Of a stretch of 64,000 nucleotides of DNA, positions 43,197 to 55,192 are shown one piece after another. Below the pieces are notes generated by a model that was given only the letters and a program-made list of their open reading frames with translations, did not search any database and had not been told where the DNA came from. Origin of the DNA: Pseudofabraea citricarpa (lineage: Eukaryota; Ascomycota; Leotiomycetes; Helotiales; Dermateaceae); the NCBI GenBank assembly GCA_029641185.1, contig JAPWGK010000035.1, positions 235,888 to 299,887 of the forward strand. The letters are read 5' to 3'. A program made the position numbers and the translations under genes. Position 1 is the stretch's first letter, and each line of letters begins with the position of its first letter.

Positions 43197-44311
43197 TGTC
43201 TGGAATGCCTCAAATATATGTACAGGAATAGTATAGAAGTATCTGTCTGTATGGACAAGAATGGATGTTTGCTCAGGTTGGATGTATATGTATCTGTTCG
43301 AAGAACCGGAAGTAATTCATGACAATGGAGTTGGATGAGGCCGCGCAAAACGCTTCAATGTCAACACGCGTGCGCGTTGAGGCTGTTGTAGATAAAGGGG
43401 CGCGATGGTTATTAATAGCGACTCCGCAGATCTCGAGAACTGCGGATGATGTCAAGTGGTCGTAATCCGATGACATCCGCGTTTCAAAGTTACGACGATC
43501 AACTCTAAACGCTCGCTTAGCGATTTTCCACATACCCATTGGCGCTCTGAGATTCATTTATGGCGCTACACGTTTGGGATAACGCACCCCATACCCAGTA
43601 TTCTGGCGCTTGGATATAAATTATCGACGTGATTTGCAGTTTTCCCCTCGCGCAATGATAAGCCCTTCAATCCTTCTCTGACTTTTCCCAAGCGAGCAGT
43701 GGCATTTCTACGGGATACTATATTGGACGTACTACGGTAACGGGATTAAGGTATTCCTGAATGCTGGTTTCTACAATAGTGTCGTTAGTAGCGTCTTTAA
43801 AAGTGTCTATAAATTAATTTTCTACGAACTACTTTAGAAATATATATAGTTAATATCCCAGATAAGACATTCAAGCAAGCCAGCTTAGGTATCGATTCTT
43901 CCTAGTTTTTGATGGCTATTTGAAAAGAATGAGAAATCCCTTTCTTTAGTCTTTCCTCGTTGACAAAAAGGAGTATAGAATTGTCCCCTCGATAAGTAAG
44001 GTGCCACGCTTGCTCAATCGGTCCAAACACCGATGCCGCTAGGAGGCGCTGTATCTTCTAAAGCAAGTTCGATGATGTTGGAATTAGTTGCGAAACGCCC
44101 ATCCAACATTCCCAACTGACAATCTCACCTCACCATAGCTTGCGATGGGATTAATGAAACGATGCCCACACTCAAATCTCACTTTGTCTCTTTCTTCTCG
44201 CGCATATGTTTTTCCCTTTTCATTTCTATTGCCGACTTTTTCTGTTGTCATCTGTTTCTCATTACCAAAATCGCTGAGCGCTTTACCCATTTCAATTCAA
44301 AGGAAATCGTC
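43197..44311. other. Intergenic region
   Basis: No gene supported. A short AT-rich stretch lies at about 43790-43860. The right end leads into the Cys-rich membrane-protein gene; an upstream non-ATG frame joins it but adds no signal-like sequence. Confidence 0.4.
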
Positions 44312-45232
44312 ATGTTACGCCCTACTCAATTTATACTTCTCTTCTCGATTACATGTGCAACCTTTATCTTGAATGCCAGTGCTATCGACTGTTTTGGATT
44401 TGGCGGACTCCGATACCCAGACAATGTGATATGTCCTGGTTCCAGAGCCTGCTGCGGAAGTCTGGATGCGTGTCTGCCAAACCGGCTATGTCATAATGAG
44501 GAGGATAACAATGCGACTTTCATCCGAGGTCCATGTGCTGTACCGACCTATAATCGGAATACGTGTGCACAAGTCTGCCTCTATAGTGAGTACATAGCAA
44601 ATTCGGGTACTTGTTTAAGAGAGAAGAAGTTTGACTGGTATGCAGATGAAACGACGGGATTCCTGCCACGAGTCACTGTTTGCGCAGATGGAAGCTATTG
44701 TTGTAACGACTCACCTAATTGCTGTCGCGACAAGGAAGGAGAGTTCTTGGATTTCGAGGGTAACGCCGTCGCGAGTCTTGTGAGTATTAGTACTCAGGTA
44801 CCAAGCTCTACGAGTTCGTCGGCCGCTACCTCATCCTTGCTTTCATCAGCTATACAGACGACCCTTTCCTCCACCTCTACTTCTTCTTCAACAACAACAA
44901 AAACCATGGCTCCAAAACTACCCGATTCGTCAAGCAATATAGAGGTCTCTACCACCACAAAATCTGGACTAAGTCCAACCGCCAAGATCGGGCTAGGCGT
45001 TGGAATTCCTCTGGCCGTGATTATTGTTGGGGCATTGGTAGCTATTATATTTTTTCAGCACGCGCGGCTAAAGAAGGCACGGATTAACATTGAGAGTAAT
45101 GACGGGGCGTCTACTTTCCAGCCCTATCATATAAGCCAGGATAGTTCTCAGTGGGGATCGACAGATGCAAATCGCGAACCAACGAAAGAGAGGCATGAAG
45201 TGACCGAGTTGCCTGCAAGTCGTGGCTGGTAG
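44312..45232 (+). CDS. Secretory-pathway single-pass membrane protein with Cys-rich ectodomain
   Basis: Intronless, 306 residues from ATG 44312, chosen because a signal peptide follows at once (LRPTQFILLFSITCATFIL, cleaved near NASA). The ectodomain (about 25-150) holds around 18 Cys, many paired (RACCGS, SYCCND, NCCRDK), in a pattern common to fungal surface proteins. A Ser/Thr-rich stalk spans about 155-220, then a transmembrane helix at about 230-252 (IGLGVGIPLAVIIVGALVAIIFF), a basic stop-transfer RLKKAR and a 50-residue polar tail. The topology is the same as that of the 32.1-33.1 kb protein, but the ectodomains are not evidently homologous. It is probably a plasma-membrane sensor or wall-anchored protein; function unknown. 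Confidence 0.8.
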   Translation: MLRPTQFILLFSITCATFILNASAIDCFGFGGLRYPDNVICPGSRACCGSLDACLPNRLCHNEEDNNATFIRGPCAVPTYNRNTCAQVCLYSEYIANSGTCLREKKFDWYADETTGFLPRVTVCADGSYCCNDSPNCCRDKEGEFLDFEGNAVASLVSISTQVPSSTSSSAATSSLLSSAIQTTLSSTSTSSSTTTKTMAPKLPDSSSNIEVSTTTKSGLSPTAKIGLGVGIPLAVIIVGALVAIIFFQHARLKKARINIESNDGASTFQPYHISQDSSQWGSTDANREPTKERHEVTELPASRGW

Positions 45233-45767
45233 CATACTAGGTAAACAATAATAAATGTAGCAACTTATTTCCAAGAACTCCGATAGTTCCAACTGACTAT
45301 TCATTCTTATTTCAAATGACTGACGACAAAACTATAACTCGCAACAACACAAATACTCAACTGTGATAACTCGCGGAAATGTTATACCGCGCCGCTTTGA
45401 TGTTAACTTACCCAAACTCATGTATTGGGGATGTGCAGGAACCGACATATAAGGCGCTGAGGGCCACGGCTTGAGAACCAAACCGCGCCTGATTAAAAGT
45501 GTCGGAGTTGGAATAAAATATCCCGAATATAGACACTCTGGTTTTTAATTAAGACAAACTCAGGTGGTTCCGCTTTTCCCGCATCACGTGAGTTCAGCCT
45601 CGTGCGCCTTGTCCTATTCCGAGGTCCGTTCCTGGAATGTCGTGCTTCAAGCTCCTCACTGACAACACACTTCATTCTCTTTAAAGTACATGTTCTCCGA
45701 TGTGGCAATAACATTTCCATATACTCTTTCATATTATTAGAGGCTACCTTGCCTCGAAACTCCCACA
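45233..45767. promoter_or_regulatory. Intergenic region, promoter of the Mch1-like gene
   Basis: 535 bp in tandem between two plus-strand genes. A TCACGTGA palindrome at 45585-45592 (ATCACGTGAG) is an E-box-type CACGTG site about 180 bp before the ATG. Confidence 0.5.
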
Positions 45768-47537
45768 ATGGCTACGGAACGAGCACCACTTCTGTTGTCG
45801 CCGCGAGCAGAAACATCATCACTTCCGTCATCACCAACCTCGCTTTCCTTCTCCTCGGTCGACCGCGTCGCGGAAGCCAGAAGACGAGATGTGATCCGAT
45901 ACATTGCCTTCTCTTCTGCGATCCTCTCCTGTCTATGCGCAGGTTCTATTACGGCCTATTCTCTCTATGGCCATCTCTTCCAGGAACGACTTCGCTACAC
46001 ACAGCTGCAAGTCAACATCGTCGTCATTGCTGCCGAGCTAGCCATGTACCTGCCAGTTCCTTTCTTTGGCTACCTCTGCGATCGAATTGGGCCAGCTCCT
46101 TTGTCCTTTCTTGCGGGCATCATGTTCTCAGCGGGCTATTTGCTGGCTGCTTTGACATACAAGAGTGGGGCGTCTCCGGTGACGGGGTTGACGTACCAGA
46201 GAGGTTGGCCTCTGTGGGTTATGGTCGTGGCTTTTGTCATAATCGGCATGGCTACGACGTGCATGTATATCAGTGCTGTTACGACGTGTGCGAAGAACTT
46301 TGGACGAGGCAAATACAAGGGGTTGGCGTTGGCATGTCCCATTGCAGCATTTGGGCTGAGCGGCATGTGGCAGAGTCAAGTCGGCAGTAGGATTTTGTAC
46401 GAGAGACATTCTGATGGTACGAGAGGCGACGTAGACGTGTTTAGGTTCTTCATGTTCTTGGCCGTCATACTGCTGGCAGTAGGCTTGCTGGGAACCTTTT
46501 TGTTGAAGATTGTAGACGAAGATGAGTTGATCGACGAGGCGGTTGAAGAATTAGAGAGAAGCGGTTTATTAGAAGACAGTGAATTTTTTAGACGGGGAAA
46601 TGTATATGGAACTACAGACAATGATCACGACGACGATACAGAGGCACAGCGACTGGAGGATGCAAAGGCACAGGAAGAGGAGGAAGCCCGCAAGAAGACC
46701 TGGCTTCTGAATGAAGAAACCCGCCGCTTTCTCAAAGACCATACCATGTGGTGGCTCGCTGGCGGCTTTTTCTTCGTATCAGGTAAGTTCTGAAATTCGC
46801 CCACTCTTGCTGCGCTGACAATGTTCGCTGCAGGACCTGGAGAGGCATTTATCACAAACTTGGGAACCATCATTGGCACACTCTATCCCCCCACTGCCGA
46901 CCCCACCCTCAATACCTCTGCCGCTACTCACGTATCTATCGTAGCCTTCACCTCAACGATAGCAAGGATATTATTCGGAACTCTTACTGATGTTCTAGCT
47001 CCGAATCCGCCTTCGAGTCATCAGCACTATCAATCTATGTCCAACTCTCTTTCATCACTCCCGGCTCGACAAAGGTTTACTGTATCTCGTGTATCTTTTC
47101 TGCTTGGCTCGGGCATCATGCTTTTCCTAGGCCAGGTTTTGCTTGCCTCTGGTCTGATTCAAAACCATGGTGAACGCTTCTGGCTTGTATCAACTCTGAT
47201 CGGATCCGGTTACGGGGCACTTTTCTCTCTCACACCACTTATTATATCTGTTATCTGGGGCGTTGAAAACTTTGGCACGAACTGGGGTATCGTGGCCATG
47301 GTTCCTGCATTAGGGGCAACTGTCTGGGGCGTCATCTATTCGACAGTGTATCAATGGGCATCAGAGAGCTCGTACAAAATGATGGCAGGAGAGGCCGATG
47401 AAGTTCTCTGCTACGGCAAACATTGCTACGACATAACTTTCTGGAGCATGGCGGTAAGTGTATCAATAGGATGCTCATTATGGGTGTGGGCTTGGAAGGG
47501 ACGAGACGGGTGGAGTGCCCGTGGAATCGCTGTTTAA
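45768..47537 (+). CDS. MCH1: MFS transporter, Mch1-like
   Basis: Two exons, 45768-46782 and 46834-47537 (1719 nt, 572 residues), in phase. Twelve hydrophobic segments lie in two halves. TM1 reads AFSSAILSCLCAGSITAYSL; loop 2-3 has FGYLCDRIGPAPLSFL in place of the standard DRFGRR signature. A long acidic central loop (about 240-320, with DEDELIDEAVEELE and a QEEEEARKK run) separates the halves, and the second half opens with GPGEAFITNLGTIIGTLYPP. Loop 8-9 has ARILFGTLTDVLAPNPP. This matches the fungal Mch1 group (nodulin-like/NFD4 MFS), related to monocarboxylate carriers; yeast Mch1 is vacuolar and has no shown monocarboxylate transport. The group assignment is confident, the substrate unknown. 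Confidence 0.82.
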
Positions 47538-47601
47538 TTAACTCTTAGTAGTGGACTGTGAATACGAACAGGTGTATAAGAAGCCATTCGTTACATTTCC
47601 C

Positions 47602-48354
47602 TCATGATGTGCTCGCGGCCTGAAGCGCAATGTTTACTACAATACCCCAACCTCTGTTGATTTCTAGAATCCCGAATTGGTTCTCGGCCCTGAAGACGAC
47701 TTCTTCGGCCTTGATATCCAACGCGACTCGATCCATTGCTTCTACCGGCTCAACCCTGCTTGCAGGCTCCGATACGTATCCCGTACTTCTCTTCCACCAC
47801 GACGATTTCTTCTTCGCCGGCTTCTCGACCTCCTCGCTGGCCTCGCTCCTCTTGGGCAGTTCGGGGGCCGGTCGAATGGCATCCGCGATGTTAGTGGCCG
47901 CGGCCTCGTCCAGGTTCTCGCAGTCCAGCCTCATGACGGAGCGGTAGACGTGCGTATCCTCATAGTCGGCATCGACGGGCTCGGCATTGAGCATCACAGC
48001 GCGGTTGGGGATCAGAACCAGCGACCCGCGCGGCTGGCCTGCGCGCGAGAAACTCAGCAGGAACAGCTCGACCGCGTTGCTGATCACCGACAGCGCCTGT
48101 ATTTCTCGCGCCTCGTTCGCCATTCCCCGCTGCTCTCGCGCTGCGCTTAGCGTGCTGCTGAATGATTCGAGTTGTGATCGGATCTGGGCGCTGTAGTTGG
48201 GAGCTGGGCTTGCATCGTGTTTGATGTCGCTTTTTTCTTGTCTGCCTGTGCTTGTGTTGAGAGACTGTGAGGCCGATGCTGATGCTGTGTAGGCTGGCGG
48301 TGGTGCTTCTCCCTCCATCTCCATCGCAGGCGTGAATGCGGTCTTGCTGTCCAT
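47602..48354 (-). CDS. Conserved-looking hypothetical protein with PPxY motif
   Basis: Intronless, 250 residues, no signal peptide or membrane segment. The N-terminus holds PPPAY (about residues 18-22), which can bind WW domains of Nedd4/Rsp5-type ubiquitin ligases. A helical region (QIRSQLESFSSTLSAAREQR) leads to a compact part with AVELFLLSFSR, GSLVLIPNRAVML and EDTHVYRSVMRLD, then a Lys-rich linker (KPAKKKSSWWKR) and a C-terminal block FGILEINRGWGIVVNIALQA. I recognise no named domain. Composition and length suggest a genuine cytosolic protein. Its stop lies 64 bp from the Mch1-like stop, so the two genes converge and may share 3' sequence. Confidence 0.7.
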   Translation of the reverse strand: MDSKTAFTPAMEMEGEAPPPAYTASASASQSLNTSTGRQEKSDIKHDASPAPNYSAQIRSQLESFSSTLSAAREQRGMANEAREIQALSVISNAVELFLLSFSRAGQPRGSLVLIPNRAVMLNAEPVDADYEDTHVYRSVMRLDCENLDEAAATNIADAIRPAPELPKRSEASEEVEKPAKKKSSWWKRSTGYVSEPASRVEPVEAMDRVALDIKAEEVVFRAENQFGILEINRGWGIVVNIALQAASTS

Positions 48355-50301
48355 ACTGTTGAGTCTGATGTGGAAGGATGGAAGGATGTCGTGGTCGCCT
48401 CGATCTGTTTTATTCTCTGCCTCGTGAAGGTGAATTGTCAGGTTGGGCAGGAAGAAAGAAAGGCCGTCTTGACCGGTAGCCCTAGCCCCTATGCTATCAC
48501 GAGCTTTTCTCCGTGACTGCGACTATGGCTATGACGTCCCTTGGCCAGTCGAGGTGGAGATCTGGATATACTTATTCCTCTTGGTGGGCTCTAGCCTCTA
48601 CGAAACAGCTCTGGCAAAGTGTGGTATCTAGCATACCAGACTTTTGCCACTTGGTTTGGAGAGTTAAGAGTAGAGGTTCTGAGCTAGGTAAGTCACCTAG
48701 AAGGTAGTGTGAATAGCTCCCGATTACTCAGTCAAATTCACGTAGAGGTAGGGAAGTAAGTAGGTGGTTTTCTTATCTCCTGATATCCCCAGAAGTCCAG
48801 ATACAGAAATCCCCCCCTGTCACCCCACGGAACAGGGGAGGGGCTGTGTAACAGCCACATACCTTGCGATGTGCCTTTCCATAACGGCTGCCTGGAGGAG
48901 GCTTTTGCAACTCCTTTGGTACAAGGTACCTTGATAGCCTTGATAGCCCAACTCTGCCTTAGCTGAGCGCCAAGCTGGATAAGCCGGCTAACCAGGTGTG
49001 GATGGCGCGGGTGTGGACTCTGTGGAGTGATCTTCGAGTGCAGATGGACCAATCCGCCGCCGACGGGCTGGCTTCTAGAAGGGAGGAAATGCAGCTAGTG
49101 AAGCTTCTAGTGGGCTTGGTCCTGTAAGGCAGTAGTCACGAGGCTGTTATGATATCGTGCTACCAAAGAAGGCGATGCCTCGGCTACCTGGGCCGGCTCA
49201 GCCTTGTATTTGCACTTTCACTCTTGACGTCAAATACCTCTGCATACAAACGGCGAGTGCTTGTTTTGCATCTCCTCACTGGTCCGCTGGTCTTCCCGAA
49301 ACAGCGACGGCGCTCTGTCGTGCGTGCTTCTCATTCGTCCGCTGGCTCTCTTTGACCTCTTTTCTTGCTGCGGCTATGGCTGCGGGTTCGGGAGGGAGTG
49401 AGCTGTTTCTGTTCGTGATTTTGGCTTTGGGCGGCGATTCAAAGGCCTGCTGTATGTATGTACATGTACAGGTCCTGGCTAAGTCGGCATGAGACTGAGT
49501 CTGACTCTGACTGCGACTCTGATGCAAACTCAATTGCCACACCAGTCAAAGGAATGGAATCTGCCTCAAGGCGTTTTGTCTGTTCTTTCGTTCGCTCGTT
49601 TTCTCGGTTGCTCGTTTGCTCTCCTGCTGCTCTCCTGACCTCGCGGGCAGGGCGATGCTAGAGTATCATTTCATCCTGCACGTCGCCTATTCTGCACATG
49701 TCCGGGCGATAGGTTCAGGATGGGTTTCTGCTACCCTTCCTCTGAAAGCAGCTGTTTGTCCTGCCTCAGTGAGCGGATCTGTACAGCCTCGCTTCTTTTT
49801 GATGTCTTGACGATGCCGAGAGGGCGTGGTATTAAAAGGCCACCGTGAACCTCTCTGTTCCATCTATTAAATTTTGCACTAAAAGAACGCTTTCGACCTC
49901 TCTCCCTCCTCCACTTGGTTCTGTTTAGTTCGCATCTGGCGAAATCAACCGCCTGGTGCTGTCTGCAGAAATAGGCTCCCATTAAGCACGACGCCAAGAA
50001 GATCCGAAGAAGCTTTGCTTTCTAGGTCCCATCTGATCCGGTAATATTGCCTCTTGTTCTTGGTACCCCAGGATTCTTAGGTGCTCACATGATCTCCTAG
50101 ATCTATCTATCTTATCAGCGAACATACCTGGCGCGGCATCTTTTCACCCTTAAATACAGCCACCCGCACAATCGCATTCATTGGAAATTCACCTCTGCAG
50201 GGAATCTTACCTATTAAAGTCAATCGCTTCTTGACTTCCTCTCCTCTTCTACTTCTCCCATCCACACTCTCTCCTCAACACACCCAACATCATCTGTCAA
50301 G
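48355..50301. other. Two-kilobase intergenic region upstream of flotillin
   Basis: No supported gene despite several frames on both strands; none has domains and they contradict each other. GC content is moderate, with blocks rich in CTCTGA/TCTGAC repeats near 49496-49525. It probably holds a long promoter for the flotillin gene and that of the PPxY gene. Confidence 0.4.
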
Positions 50302-52240
50302 ATGCTTCTCCGCCATGTCTCGACCAACTCGGACGAGTACCTTGCCGTTACTGGCATGGGTATCAAGACCCTCCGCATCTGCAAGAAGTCCTGGATCCTC
50401 CCTTTCCAAAAGGTACGTGCCCTGCCACCCGGATATTGACAATGCGCAGCCACTAATTGATCGCAGTTCCAAACCTTCAGGTATGTTATTGCAGTTCATC
50501 TGCTTGCGCATACTCCCCTCTGGCGCATACTCCCTTCTGGGGATATTGCCAAGCATGGACACAGAAATGAAGGTAGACGGTACTGACCCCTCCGCAGCAT
50601 CCAACCCCAAGACTACTCTATCAACCTCCAGGCTATGACCAAGGAGAAGCTCAAGTTCCTGCTTCCCGTCGTCTTCACCGTTGGTCCTGAGGTTCATCCC
50701 GCCGGCAATGGAGGCAAGAAGGTCGCCGAGGCCGCGATCCGCGAGGATCCTGAAGATCCATTGGTCAAGTTCGCCATGCTGCTCGCGCAGTCAAACAAGA
50801 AAGCTTCCAGCGACAAGCACATTGATATCGTCAAGGGTATTATTGAGGGTGAGACTCGAGTCATCGTCTCTGCAATGAGCATGGAAGAGATCTTCACCGA
50901 GCGCGAGCAGTTCAAACTCCGAGTGAGCAAGAACATCGAGTCGGAGCTGAAGCAGGTGAATTTTTACCTCCCCCCCGTCAAACATCACTAATTCACCTTT
51001 CAGTTTGGTCTCAAAATATATAATGCTAACGTTAAGGAACTCGGCGATGCTCCTGGATCTACCTATTTTGCTTCACAAGCAAAAAAAGCACATGAAGGAG
51101 CCAGCAACCAGGCCGACGTGGATGTCGCCGAGGCACAGATGATGGGTAAAGTAGGAACTGCACGAAGACGTGGTGAGCAAGAGCGAGACATCGCCAAGAT
51201 CAACGCCGAGACAGCAGTGGCCAAGACGATCCGTGACAGTGAGAGAGCAAAGGCCGAGTCAGAGTTCGCTACGGCAAAGACTGGATTTGACCGTGATGTC
51301 AACATCGCCCAGATCGAAGCAACGAGACGAACGGAAGAGCGTGACGAGGAGCTCCGCAAGGCTGTCGAGGTTCGACGTGCGCAGACGGAGCTCGAGAGAC
51401 TCAGAGCTTCCGACGTCGTCAAGGCTACCATTCTCAGAGAATCCAAGCAGCAAGCAGCCGATGCCAAGAACTACGAAGCTCAAGCCCAGTCCAACGCTGG
51501 TATGTTTCTCCAGGATCCGTATTTGTGCATACGCTAACGTGCAAGTGTAGAATTCTACAGCGAGCAGAAGGCAGCTGATGCTCACGCATACAAGACCCAG
51601 ATTAGAACCGATGCTTGTACGTACACTCAAGATATCTCCCTGTGTACTGCGACAACCCACTGACCCTCACCCTCTAGCTTTCTACACCGAACAGAAGAAC
51701 GCCGATTGGAACGCATACAAGGAGCAGAAGGCCGCCGAAGCAGCCGCATTCCGCATCACCACGGCCGCCGAAGCAAACTTCCAAGCCGCCTCCAAGGAAG
51801 CCGAAGCCCAACTCGTGCGCCAGCAGAAGGAAGCCGCCGGTCTGACAGCCATGGCAGGCGCCTACGGCCATCTCGCCCAGGCATTCGGTGGCCCAGCCGG
51901 CCTGATGCAATACATGATGATCGAGAAGGGCGTGTATACGGACCTCGCGCGCGCCAATGCCGATGCCGTGCGCGGCCTCAACCCGAAGATGACCATCTGG
52001 AACACTGGCTCGCAGGCTGGCTCCGAGGGATCTTCTTCCACCACTGGCCAGGGCGGTATTGACTCCATTCGCAACATGTACCAGATGCTCCCCCCGCTCA
52101 TGACAACAATCCAAGAGCAGACGAATATGACACTTCCCGAGTGGCAGTTTGGAAAGCTCGGCCAGCAGATCTCAGAGCGTGAGGTTGATGGTAAAGGAAA
52201 GCAGGTTCAAGGTCGTGAGATGAGCAACGGTCACCACTAG
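50302..52240 (+). CDS. Flotillin-like protein
   Basis: Six exons (50302-50412, 50467-50480, 50598-50955, 51004-51499, 51551-51616, 51678-52240) total 1608 nt, giving 535 residues in phase. The second exon has only 14 nt; without it the SPFH segment PFQKFQTFSIQPQDYSINLQ cannot be joined. The N-terminal SPFH/PHB domain includes LAVTGMGIKTLRICKKSWIL, AMTKEKLKFLLPVVFTVGP, IIEGETRVIVSAMSMEEIF and a FGLKIYNANVKEL strand. A long Ala/Glu/Lys/Gln coiled coil with repeated AE-type words follows (about 185-400), then the C-terminal flotillin part with AMAGAYGHLAQAFGGPAGLM. Flotillins scaffold sterol-rich membrane microdomains on the cytosolic face and form hetero-oligomers through the coiled coil. Filamentous fungi have FloA; this is probably its orthologue. 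Confidence 0.93.
50467..50480 (+). other. 14-nt micro-exon of the flotillin gene
   Basis: Flanked by GCAG and GTATGT splice signals, it encodes FQTF plus two bases of Ser. It restores the phase between exon 1 (phase 0) and exon 3 (needs one base). Confidence 0.8.
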
Positions 52241-54611
52241 ATGCACGCGTGAATTTCTATGGTGGCTTGCTCGTCCCATTTTGCATGGCGTTTTCTTTTA
52301 GATTGGCGGTTGTTGCTTACTTTTCGCCGGTGGTCGACTTCATTCATCTTCGTGGAGTTTGTCGGCGTCCGCATTCTTCTCTTTTCCTTTGTCACACTCT
52401 TGGATATCTGTATGTTTCCGCCGCTGCGGGATTGGGGGGTGTTGCATGCATGGATGGCTGGTTTAGTCAAGATTGACTGCTCCTGCCTCTTATCACTCTC
52501 ACTTTCCCACCCTCTCCTACCTACCTTACATAGGACATGGTCACGTCGCCTCACGAGGCGACGCGGCTCTTTCTGTAGACTTTAGTATAATGTAATTCCT
52601 CATCACCTCTCTCGAAAGGGAAAAGAAAAGAAAAAGAAAGAAAAAAAGACAAGAAGCAAAAGGTTAAGAAAAAACAAGATCGAACGGGCCGAACCCGACC
52701 AAGGGTTTCCCCTCCCACGATGTTTCAAAGAGAATTCCATAGCATGGCATGGGAGAGCATAGCATGGCATAGCATGATAGCGATATAAAGGGCCGAAAAA
52801 AGAAAGAAGAAGAGGAGAAGAAAGAAAACAAAAAAGCACGAGCGAAAGGACTAAGGATTGATCGTTTTCATCGCTTCCTATCCAGACAGGACAGGACAGG
52901 ACAGGACAGGACAAGACGAGACCATACTTACCAGAGCATCCAGAAGCAGCAGCTCCCTCAACTCTTATCCCTTGTCTACCTATTCCCCCAAGAAATCTCC
53001 AAGTCCCGCTCCAAGAGAAAACCATTCAAAAATACAAGAACAGAACAGAACCGTACCCTACTCCAATCAAGATGAAACGGAGAAATGCCTTCAGCTCCCT
53101 CCCCTCCCTCCTTCGCCTAGCACTCTGCCTTGGCTGATTTTTTTCCTCTCTGGTACTGATGACTGATGGCTGGTGACTCGCAGGCATGAACCAGCACTGA
53201 ACTAGGATGAACCTCGTGACGAACCCTCAGGCGGAGGCGACTCCTTCCCAAAACTTTGTTTTCTTGGAAGAGGCGCTAGCTCTGTTTCAGCCTTGTGTCT
53301 TTTTTGGCACGCGAAGGATTCTTTCTTTCTTTCTTTCTTCAGATGGGCCATGGGTGATGCGTGATGCGAAAGCTTGTCTGTTTTGCTTTTTCTTGTACCT
53401 TGCTGGATTTGTGCTGGGTAGTGGTGGGGAGTGGTGGGTAATAATGGTGTCGGCCGTCAAATCCTTCGGTCGTCGTTCGGTGACGGTGACGTATTTGTGT
53501 TATTTTTTTTGTTATCTTGTAAGCGGGGGAGAGGAGAATAATGAAAGGAAGGAGCGAGTGAGTGAGCGAAGCCTCGTCTGGGATTCTTGATGTTCTTCGT
53601 TTTCTCGTGTGTCTCTTCGTCTGGATCGATGGAAGAGGAAAGCCGGGTACGCTGATCAGGGTCTTCCGATTCCGTGCTTGTCTCCGTCCCTGTTTCCGTC
53701 TTCGGTTCTTTGACTTTCGAGATCAGATACAGAATCAGGTACGGGTTCTTCTTGACATATGCCAGACATGCAGATATGCAGATTGTGCAGGCAAGCTGAC
53801 TCGATCGATGCAGATGCAGATACAGATACAGATGCATGCAGTAGAAATCAAGGTTTGGGGTTTGGAAGGGGTGGGTGATGATCTGCTGTGCCATGCCATG
53901 GTGCTACACCAGACCCTCTGCTGATAACCTCAGCTGAGTTTCGGCGGGCTTCGACGGCGTTTGTCGTGTCCCTTCTCCCTTCTCCCGTCTCGTTCTCGTC
54001 TTGGTCGTCAGGTACACACAGGTGCGCGGGTGTTGTAGGGCTACGGACAAGCGTTTGGGATAGGCCTTGGATGCTGTGCGCTGCCCGAAATAGTCCCTTG
54101 CCCTCTTCTTGGTTGTGCGTGCATGTGTGCTCTGTCGCTCGCTCTCGTTTGCTCTTTCATAATGCTTGGAATACACTGGCTATCATACGATGCTAAGGTA
54201 GGGTAGGTTGCTAACTTAAGCGTGGAACTGGAGCTTAACTTGCAATAGCTACCTACTGTAAGTAATAGCCCGGGGAAAACACCTTAAATCCTCAAGAGCG
54301 CAAAACTCTCTTTGCGAAAGCATTGTTCGCATCTACGATAGAGCGTCCTCGGTAAGGCCATCATCTAACTCTAAAGACATGCTAATATAATTCTATAGTA
54401 TGGAGGCTCTAGATTTCATACCTACCTATGATTGAGCTTTGCTTACAGAGCCAAGGCACACACACGGAAATAGAAGGCACAACCCAGCTAGCGAGCACAA
54501 GCGATCGCCCACCTGCAGCGCATTGAGACGTTGATGAACCAACTTCCGGGCCACCCGCAAAGTCAAAAGACCGGGACTGGAAAGGAGCAAGAGAATGCAG
54601 AGTGCGGTACT
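52241..54611. other. Long gene-poor region with simple repeats
   Basis: About 2.4 kb with no supported gene. It includes polypurine runs (about 52617-52680 and 52795-52835), a GCATGGCATAGCATGGCAT-like run (about 52738-52775), five ACAGG units (52886-52910), TTCT repeats (about 53318-53340) and GATGCA/GATACA hexamers (about 53808-53840). The left part is probably the 3' UTR of flotillin. Confidence 0.5.
52886..52910 (+). repeat. ACAGG pentanucleotide microsatellite
   Basis: Five exact ACAGG units, followed by a degenerate ACAAG. Confidence 0.9.
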
Positions 54612-54843
54612 GTACCGTAGAAACTCGACCATAAGAGACGCTTGGCAAACCTACGTTCAGAGCATTTTTAGAGTTACCGTTTGCTTAATCTCGATTCTCG
54701 TGATAAATCCCTTGCTTTCACCCTCCTATCCCATGTTATCCGAGTTTTCCCACCCAATCAATGTATTATAATCGTCAAGCGACTCCCCGAAACTCTATAC
54801 GTAGGTTTGCCAAGCGTCTCTTATGGTCGAGTTTCTACGGTAC
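54612..54843. repeat. 232-bp element with 45-bp perfect terminal inverted repeats, MITE-like
   Basis: The 45 bases 54612-54656 are the exact reverse complement of 54799-54843 (outer ends GTACCGTAG / CTACGGTAC; inner ends CCTACGT / ACGTAGG). The 142-bp spacer is AT-leaning and non-coding. Identity stops abruptly on both sides of each arm. This is the structure of a miniature inverted-repeat element, or of a hairpin able to form a long stem. No clear target-site duplication was found. Perfect arms mean it is young or maintained. Confidence 0.85.
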
Positions 54844-55192
54844 TATAAGGCGGATTGCAGCGGGCAAGGATCCGAGCGATCAGATAACACAATCAAGGCA
54901 TACCTTAGACACTCATTCGTATCGATAAGGGAAATGCAGAAAGCGATCCTTCCATCTTTCCATGGAAGCTCGAAGCTGGAAGCTGGAACGGACAGGTCAA
55001 TCAGGCCATGCGTTCGAGCAGAATCCTGCAGCGCATCGACCGACCGCATCCCCCATCCATCCATCCTTCCATGGCGCAATGTACGGATGATGGCTTGTCC
55101 TTATATACCCGTGCTCCTCCTGTCCTCCGCTCCCCCAGATTTCCTATGTTGGTTCTTGCGTAGACGAGAGAGAGAACAGAAATTCCGCAAGT
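54844..55192. other. Region upstream of the truncated membrane-protein gene
   Basis: About 350 bp without a gene. A TATATAC word near 55103-55109 lies about 85 bp before the ATG at 55193 and may be its core promoter. A CCATCCATCCATCCTTCCATGG run lies near 55051-55074. Confidence 0.4.

Noticed and set aside
45602..46390. 262-residue frame overlapping the Mch1-like gene
   Set aside because: It overlaps the first transmembrane segments in a different frame; a shadow.
48513..49661. Several 60-110-residue frames on both strands
   Set aside because: They overlap one another, have no domains and no consistent splice pattern.
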